Shown: positions 61,001 through 64,000 of the stretch, piece by piece | Position numbering within the stretch: the stretch's first letter is position 1 | Layout of the letters: each line of letters begins with the position of its first letter | DNA from: Cyanoderma ruficeps | Lineage: Eukaryota; Chordata; Aves; Passeriformes; Timaliidae | Assembly: GCA_008694505.1 (NCBI GenBank) | Contig: VZDJ01000047.1 | Span: forward strand, 1,435,927-1,499,926 | Length of the DNA stretch: 64,000 nucleotides | Direction: 5' to 3' | Position numbers and translations under genes: made by a program | Notes under the pieces: model-generated | The model's input: only the letters and a program-made list of their open reading frames with translations | Told to the model about the DNA's origin: nothing | Databases searched by the model: none

Positions 61001-62355
61001 ATGTTAATGTCCTTGCACTTTTTTTCCCTCACACTTCAATTGCTTTAATAAATGAGCATAGTTAAAAACTGTTACAATACTGGACTTGAATCCATCCCTT
61101 AGTTAGAATTTCCAGCTTGAATTCCTATTAAATCATTTTCTATCTTATCCTTTTGCTATGCCAGAATGGAGTACACTATCCTGGATATGTAAGTCAACCT
61201 CTTGTAAATACATTGGTTATTTTTAGTACTGAAAACTAAGCGGTTTTCAAAGTTCTATATATAAATCACTAAATATGCATGACTTGTGTCTAAAATTTAA
61301 AATTTTCTTGATTGAAGGTACCTGCTCCTATCACATACCCATTGACCACGCCTCAAGTGCCTGTATATGGAATGGTAAGAAGCATGATTGTCTTTGTATC
61401 CCTGAAAATTTTAATTTGCAGGATGGTTTGAACATCATGTATTGGCAATAGTGTGTGAAATCTGGTGTGTTTCTCACACTGCATTGAAAGAGATGACTCT
61501 GACGTTGATATAGTGGTAGTTTTTAAAAGCTTTGACTTTATTATCTGTGTGTGTGTCTATATATTTATTTTCTACTATACTTAAAATGCAAAAAGCTGTA
61601 TCTTGTGGAAGCAGTTTGAATTTTATATAATTGTTTCTGTGGGGTTTTTGTTTTTCTCACAGGTACCTCCTCAGGTTGGAGCTGCTCCTTTGATGGCACC
61701 CCATTCAATGATGTACACACAGCCTGGTCTAAGGCCAACAAATCCCTTTGCACCTGTTTCTGAAACTCAGGTGAATGGTGCTCTTTAATCTTGTTGACAC
61801 TGAAACTTCAGCCTTGGCAAACACACCCGAATTTTTCATGAAAGGCTGCTGGTGTATTCCTGGTGAAAGTGAGGGGTTCCTCAGTCAAGGGCAGCACCTT
61901 TTGCTGGTGAGGAGGCAAATTCAGATGATGGAGTTGCAGGAAGCGAGGAAGAAAGGAAAAATCAGATTTTTACCTGTCACTGTTTCAGTTTTAAGCAAAA
62001 GGAGTGGTGAAGGTATGTGGGTTTTAGTCTCCCTGTGACATAAGCTGGATACTTGGTTTAGTCACGCTGACCAGACCAGTGTTGGAAGTTTCTTGAAGGA
62101 TCAGGTGATGTGGGAGTGGAAAAGGCCTGGACAAGAGATCATTCACGCTGGAGAAACTGTTCTCCTGTCATCCAAATACATACTATTTAATATTTTATCT
62201 TAATATTCTTTGGGGTTTTTTTAAAGTGCCAAACCCTTTAACTTATGAGTAACAAGGCAGCCAAATAGATTCTTTATTCTAAAACACTGGGAAACCATTT
62301 GTTACGTAAGTGGCATTAATATGTAATCTTTGTTTCACAGATACAGTTTATGTAG
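39936..62355 (+). CDS. PICALM-like: PICALM-like clathrin assembly protein (CALM/AP180 family), complete
   Basis: Endocytic adaptor of PIP2-rich plasma membrane that would bind AP2 and clathrin and sort small R-SNAREs, by family knowledge. Twenty-two exons listed separately join without a phase error into 688 codons plus stop. N-terminal ANTH domain about residues 15-290, with the lipid-binding lysines K29, K39 and K41 ([17 protein letters not shown]). The unstructured C-terminal half carries AP2/clathrin-type motifs DLF (375-377, 393-395), DIF (437-439), ELF near 467 and NPF (675-677), ending IQFM. The first of two tandem ATGs (39936, 39939) is taken; the second is the usual PICALM start. The ANTH domain shows about thirty substitutions in about 290 residues against human PICALM as I remember it, and the region after residue 345 is largely different, so I call a paralogue. 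SNAP91/AP180 fits less well. Confidence 0.93.
40069..46284 (+). other. PICALM-like intron 1
   Basis: Long AT-rich intron with ambiguous bases at 40096 and 44225 and a T-rich tract at 43918-43970. No CR1 or LTR recognised, in contrast to the intergenic region. No additional exon seen. Confidence 0.6.
46285..46427 (+). CDS. PICALM-like: PICALM-like exon 2
   Basis: Acceptor CCTTTAATTTAG, donor GTAAGA; phase 1 in, phase 0 out. Encodes [20 protein letters not shown] and [23 protein letters not shown] helices. Confidence 0.95.
46428..47626 (+). other. PICALM-like intron 2
   Basis: Non-coding AT-rich sequence of 1199 bases; nothing recognised. Confidence 0.5.
47627..47702 (+). CDS. PICALM-like: PICALM-like exon 3 (76 nt)
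   Basis: Acceptor TTTCCCAACAG, donor GTAAGG; phase 0 in, phase 1 out. Encodes [20 protein letters not shown], then KSAMQ. Confidence 0.95.
47703..48535 (+). other. PICALM-like intron 3
   Basis: Non-coding, 833 bases; T-run at 47739-47750. Nothing else recognised. Confidence 0.5.
48536..48638 (+). CDS. PICALM-like: PICALM-like exon 4
   Basis: Acceptor CTTTTAG, donor GTAAGA; phase 1 in, phase 2 out. Encodes [20 protein letters not shown] and VDFTKMKR. Confidence 0.95.
48830..48923 (+). CDS. PICALM-like: PICALM-like exon 5
   Basis: Acceptor ACTCTGTAG, donor GTAAGT; phase 2 in, phase 0 out. Encodes [20 protein letters not shown] and [11 protein letters not shown]. Confidence 0.95.
49028..49139 (+). 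CDS. PICALM-like: PICALM-like exon 6
   Basis: Acceptor CTACACAG, donor GTATGT; phase 0 in, phase 1 out. Encodes [20 protein letters not shown] and [11 protein letters not shown]. Confidence 0.95.
49140..50150 (+). other. PICALM-like intron 6
   Basis: Non-coding, about 1 kb, AT-rich; nothing recognised. Confidence 0.5.
50151..50257 (+). CDS. PICALM-like: PICALM-like exon 7
   Basis: Acceptor GCATCCTCAG, donor GTAAAT; phase 1 in, phase 0 out. Encodes [20 protein letters not shown] and LSEFLKVAE, with R where PICALM has K at the first residue. Confidence 0.94.
50258..50855 (+). other. PICALM-like intron 7
   Basis: Non-coding, 598 bases; nothing recognised. Confidence 0.45.
50856..50897 (+). 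CDS. PICALM-like: PICALM-like exon 8 (42 nt)
   Basis: Acceptor AAACCCAG, donor GTGAGT; phase 0 both sides. Encodes [14 protein letters not shown]. Confidence 0.94.
50898..54265 (+). other. PICALM-like intron 8
   Basis: Non-coding, 3.4 kb. A T/G low-complexity tract at 53085-53150 resembles that at 33003. No mobile element ends recognised. Confidence 0.5.
54266..54351 (+). CDS. PICALM-like: PICALM-like exon 9: end of the ANTH region
   Basis: Acceptor TTAATTTTAG, donor GTGAGC; phase 0 in, phase 2 out. Encodes [20 protein letters not shown] and KEVSAAS. Confidence 0.94.
54352..54787 (+). other. PICALM-like intron 9
   Basis: Non-coding, 436 bases; nothing recognised. Confidence 0.45.
54788..54911 (+). 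CDS. PICALM-like: PICALM-like exon 10: acidic/basic helix
   Basis: Acceptor CTGTTTTTAG, donor GTAGGG; phase 2 in, phase 0 out. Encodes [20 protein letters not shown] and a charged helix [20 protein letters not shown]. Confidence 0.94.
54912..55551 (+). other. PICALM-like intron 10
   Basis: Non-coding, 640 bases; nothing recognised. Confidence 0.45.
55552..55688 (+). CDS. PICALM-like: PICALM-like exon 11: Ser/Thr-rich, DLF motif
   Basis: Acceptor TGTCTTTCAG, donor GTGAGA; phase 0 in, phase 2 out. After [10 protein letters not shown] it is Ser/Thr-rich and contains [11 protein letters not shown], a DLF of the AP2/clathrin-binding type. Sequence beyond the first six residues no longer resembles PICALM closely. 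Confidence 0.92.
55996..56099 (+). CDS. PICALM-like: PICALM-like exon 12: second DLF motif
   Basis: Acceptor TCTTATTCAG, donor GTGAGC; phase 2 in, phase 1 out. Encodes [20 protein letters not shown] and ends SSAWG, matching the AxxWG border seen in PICALM before its cassette exon. Confidence 0.92.
56100..56952 (+). other. PICALM-like intron 12
   Basis: Non-coding, 853 bases, very AT-rich near 56750-56830; nothing recognised. Confidence 0.45.
56953..57099 (+). CDS. PICALM-like: PICALM-like exon 13 (147 nt, symmetric, diverged)
   Basis: Acceptor CATCTGAAAG after a pyrimidine-rich stretch, donor GTAAAA; phase 1 both sides, so it can be skipped in frame. Encodes [20 protein letters not shown], and ends KQTVELFS. 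Occupies the place of PICALM's alternative cassette exon but shares almost only the PFS start. Confidence 0.87.
57100..57557 (+). other. PICALM-like intron 13
   Basis: Non-coding, 458 bases; nothing recognised. Confidence 0.4.
57558..57617 (+). CDS. PICALM-like: PICALM-like exon 14 (60 nt, symmetric)
   Basis: Acceptor CTTTTTGCAAAG, donor GTAATT; phase 1 both sides. Encodes [19 protein letters not shown]. Weakest-supported exon because no counterpart is recalled, but both borders and the frame fit. Confidence 0.75.
57723..57833 (+). CDS. PICALM-like: PICALM-like exon 15 (111 nt, symmetric)
   Basis: Acceptor T9CAG, donor GTAAAA; phase 1 both sides. Encodes [20 protein letters not shown] and [12 protein letters not shown]; the NVDFxxVFGxKST block is shared with PICALM. 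Confidence 0.92.
57834..58423 (+). other. PICALM-like intron 15
   Basis: Non-coding, 590 bases; nothing recognised. Confidence 0.45.
58424..58555 (+). CDS. PICALM-like: PICALM-like exon 16
   Basis: Acceptor TTTGTTTAG, donor GTAAGT; phase 1 both sides. Encodes [17 protein letters not shown] and [13 protein letters not shown], the latter a strongly conserved PICALM block. Confidence 0.94.
58668..58698 (+). CDS. PICALM-like: PICALM-like exon 17 (31 nt)
   Basis: Acceptor TTCCCCCACAG, donor GTAAGT; phase 1 in, phase 2 out. Encodes LGFGGTPSK. Confidence 0.9.
58699..59158 (+). other. PICALM-like intron 17
   Basis: Non-coding, 460 bases; nothing recognised. Confidence 0.4.
59159..59279 (+). CDS. 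PICALM-like: PICALM-like exon 18
   Basis: Acceptor TTCATTTTAG, donor GTAATT; phase 2 in, phase 0 out. Encodes [20 protein letters not shown], Thr/Ser-rich, ending IPHM. The WSQPxEKKLTGGxNWQ block is a PICALM hallmark. Confidence 0.95.
59280..61164 (+). other. PICALM-like intron 18
   Basis: Non-coding, 1.9 kb; nothing recognised. Confidence 0.5.
61165..61188 (+). CDS. PICALM-like: PICALM-like exon 19, 24-base microexon
   Basis: Acceptor TTTGCTATGCCAG, donor GTAAGT; phase 0 both sides. Encodes NGVHYPGY, matching the optional microexon of PICALM (NGMHFPQY as I recall). Confidence 0.85.
61318..61374 (+). CDS. PICALM-like: PICALM-like exon 20 (57 nt)
   Basis: Acceptor TTGATTGAAG (weak pyrimidine tract), donor GTAAGA; phase 0 both sides. 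Encodes [19 protein letters not shown]. Confidence 0.88.
61663..61770 (+). CDS. PICALM-like: PICALM-like exon 21: NPF motif
   Basis: Acceptor TTTCTCACAG, donor GTGAAT; phase 0 both sides. Encodes [20 protein letters not shown] and [17 protein letters not shown] is an EH-domain ligand by family knowledge. Confidence 0.94.
61771..61788 (+). other. PICALM-like: Possible alternative end by retention of intron 21
   Basis: Reading through the exon 21 donor adds VNGAL and TAA, replacing IQFM. PICALM-family transcripts with alternative ends are plausible, but nothing here shows it is used. Confidence 0.25.
62341..62355 (+). CDS. PICALM-like: PICALM-like exon 22: terminal IQFM and stop
   Basis: Acceptor TTTGTTTCACAG, then ATACAGTTTATG and TAG: the IQFM tail ends PICALM proteins, which fixes this as the true last coding exon. 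Confidence 0.94.
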   Translation: MQFM

Positions 62356-62792
62356 AGCCACCAAAGCAACAAGATGTGAGAACAACCAAATACTGGTAAA
62401 AAAAAATATGAAAAGACTGATTTTCAATCTTTCCGTGATGTATTCCTGAACAGGGCAACTGTTTATTCCCTGTATAATACAACTTTATTTTGAACTGCAA
62501 TGCTTTAGAGATTCTTGTTTATAACAGTCACTGCAGTGTGAAGTCATGTTTGTTTCCTGATTTTTTTTTTTTTAAACTGCTCAGCAGAAAACTGTATTTT
62601 TATTGAGGTTGACTCAGAAGGGGCAAGCTGGATTATCATGTTCAAAATCAAGGAGAAGGTTACATGATTGCTCTACAACCTTAGTCATCAGTGGATTACC
62701 TTAGGAATTGACTGAGAATGTCAAAGCTATTTATTTTATTCATAAATTCTGTGGCTGTTGTAACCAAGACACAACACCAAATCAAGTTGAGC

Positions 62793-62819
62793 AATAAAAT
62801 TTTTATGTGCTCTAATAAA
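62793..62819 (+). terminator. PICALM-like: Double poly(A) signal
   Basis: AATAAA at 62793-62798 and again at 62814-62819, about 440 bases after the stop; paired signals in an AT-rich setting. Use is inferred. Confidence 0.5.
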
Positions 62820-63597
62820 TACTCTTGAGAGAGCAATGTTTGCATTATCATCAGGCCAACATTGTGTGAAATCAGACAGCTTTTTCACATCAGAATAGCT
62901 GATAGTAATACAATGTGAGTTTGAAATGCTGTGAATCAACAAGACACAAATTAAATAGGTAAATATTGTAAAGAGAGACAGTTCTTCTTCCTAAAGTCCA
63001 TTAGGTCAGAAGACTCAAACCTTGCAATCATGCTGACACTCTTGTGAACTGGCAACTCTTGAAATTATCCAGCTGTAGAGAATAGCTTGTGCTTCTTTTT
63101 TTGAAATAAGAACCTAGTTGTAAACCGTATAAAAAAGAATTATTTTTAAATGTGTAAATACGTGGAAACTTTTTAGATAGTTGTTTCTTTGATGCTGCAG
63201 TAATCTTTTTCTTCTGTAGGAATTTCAAGGTAAAAATGCTACATTAAAAAAATCCAGACTCTTTTTGAGAGGAAAATCTTTAAAATCAACTAATTTATGA
63301 AGTATTGCTGTTCACAATGGGTCAGATGTGTACAGACTTCTGGAACATATTTTGTACTTAAGAATCTTCCTCCAGAACTGAAATTGGCTATGAAAATGCC
63401 TTATCATGTATTTTTCACTGTCTGATAAAAAGTGATAGCATTAAAAAAAAAACCAAACCCAATAGTTATAATTAAGTAGATAGAAGTGGGAACAACCTTG
63501 CCTCCAGAAGTTCTGTGGCAAAATGCAATGAGAAAAGCTCTCCTGTAAAATTCCTTCTAATGATGATTAGTATTAAAGCTGAGTTTTCTATTGTTAC

Positions 63598-63603
63598 AAT
63601 AAA
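63598..63603 (+). terminator. PICALM-like: Distal poly(A) signal
   Basis: AATAAA in TTACAATAAATAG, followed by a T-rich stretch (GTCTGTCTTTTATCC). A second candidate end. Confidence 0.4.
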
Positions 63604-64000
63604 TAGACCTCCAGCATAGTCTGTCTTTTATCCTTTGGAGAGTCTGTAATTGCAGAAATACCTCTCACTCTCACCATAAATGCAGATGGGCCTGAGAATC
63701 TTGTCAAACTCTCCTGTAGAGAACTCCTAAATTAAGCACATTCCTCAGAGTGAGAACAACCCTTCTATTTTTCCAAATGCTTAATTCTGTCCAAAGAGTG
63801 CAAAGGTAGTGTTTCTTAACCCTATGGTAAATATTTTGCCCAATGAATCAATACAAAAGAAACAAAACTCCTCTCTCCAACCCTTGATATTTGTAACTGC
63901 CAATTTCCTGGAAAATGAAACCTTGCAGAAATTTAAAACCGTGTTCCTTGCTGTATATTGATTTTTGAAAGAATTTGGACCAGTACAAGGTAGTTTAATG

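Larger units (their letters stand above)
62356..64000 (+). other. PICALM-like: 3' UTR of the PICALM-like gene and downstream DNA
   Basis: AT-rich, no open frame of note. Signals at 62793, 62814 and 63598 allow several ends; the UTR may run past the window. Confidence 0.6.

Noticed and set aside
39936..62355. Identification as PICALM itself or as SNAP91/AP180
   Set aside because: Too many ANTH changes and too different a tail for PICALM; the IQFM end, WSQPxEKKLTGG block and microexon exclude SNAP91 as I know it.

Overview
The window is vertebrate nuclear DNA, most likely from a bird. Many CR1 LINE 3' fragments end in the ATTCTGTGATTCT-type tail. There are solo retroviral LTRs and an ERVL-like pol fossil, long introns with GT-AG borders, and a sharp CpG island. 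Two genes on the + strand fill most of it. No microbial genes, operons, tRNA, rRNA or CRISPR arrays were seen.

Region 1 (1-22,860) is GAB3, a scaffold adaptor of the GRB2-associated binding protein family. Nine coding exons are here (2061-18724), from the PH domain to the stop codon. They splice in a consistent frame into 570 codons. The first exon, about 24 residues that begin the PH domain, lies upstream of the window. Introns 1 and 2 hold CR1 pieces, two near-identical antisense solo LTRs either side of the PH exon, and a GC-rich minisatellite running up to that exon. A probable 3' UTR of about 4 kb follows, ending at a cluster of poly(A) signals near 22,850.

Region 2 (22,860-39,360) is intergenic. 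It carries CR1 fragments on both strands, an ERVL-type LTR and RNase H relic (37,129-37,772), simple repeats, and pieces of a possible unrecognised minus-strand gene. These pieces are a terminal exon with stop and poly(A) signal near 34.2 kb, a phase-compatible internal exon near 36.8 kb, and an ATG with a splice donor in the CpG island near 39.6 kb.

Region 3 (39,360-64,000) begins with a CpG-island promoter containing a YY1 motif and a start-stop uORF. It continues with a complete 22-exon gene of the CALM/AP180 clathrin-adaptor family (39936-62355, 688 codons plus stop, every splice phase consistent). It is closest to PICALM but differs from PICALM as I recall it: about thirty changes in the otherwise extremely conserved ANTH domain and a largely different C-terminal half. 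I read it as a PICALM paralogue.

In human, GAB2 and PICALM sit close together on 11q14, whereas GAB3 on Xq28 has no PICALM-type neighbour that I know of. The GAB3 + PICALM-like pair here therefore looks like the second copy of an ancestral GAB-PICALM block kept since the early vertebrate genome duplications, with its PICALM member lost in mammals. This is the main finding. The two genes do not form a pathway: one scaffolds receptor-tyrosine-kinase signalling (GRB2, p85 PI3K, SHP2) and the other would recruit AP2, clathrin and SNAREs at PIP2 membranes.
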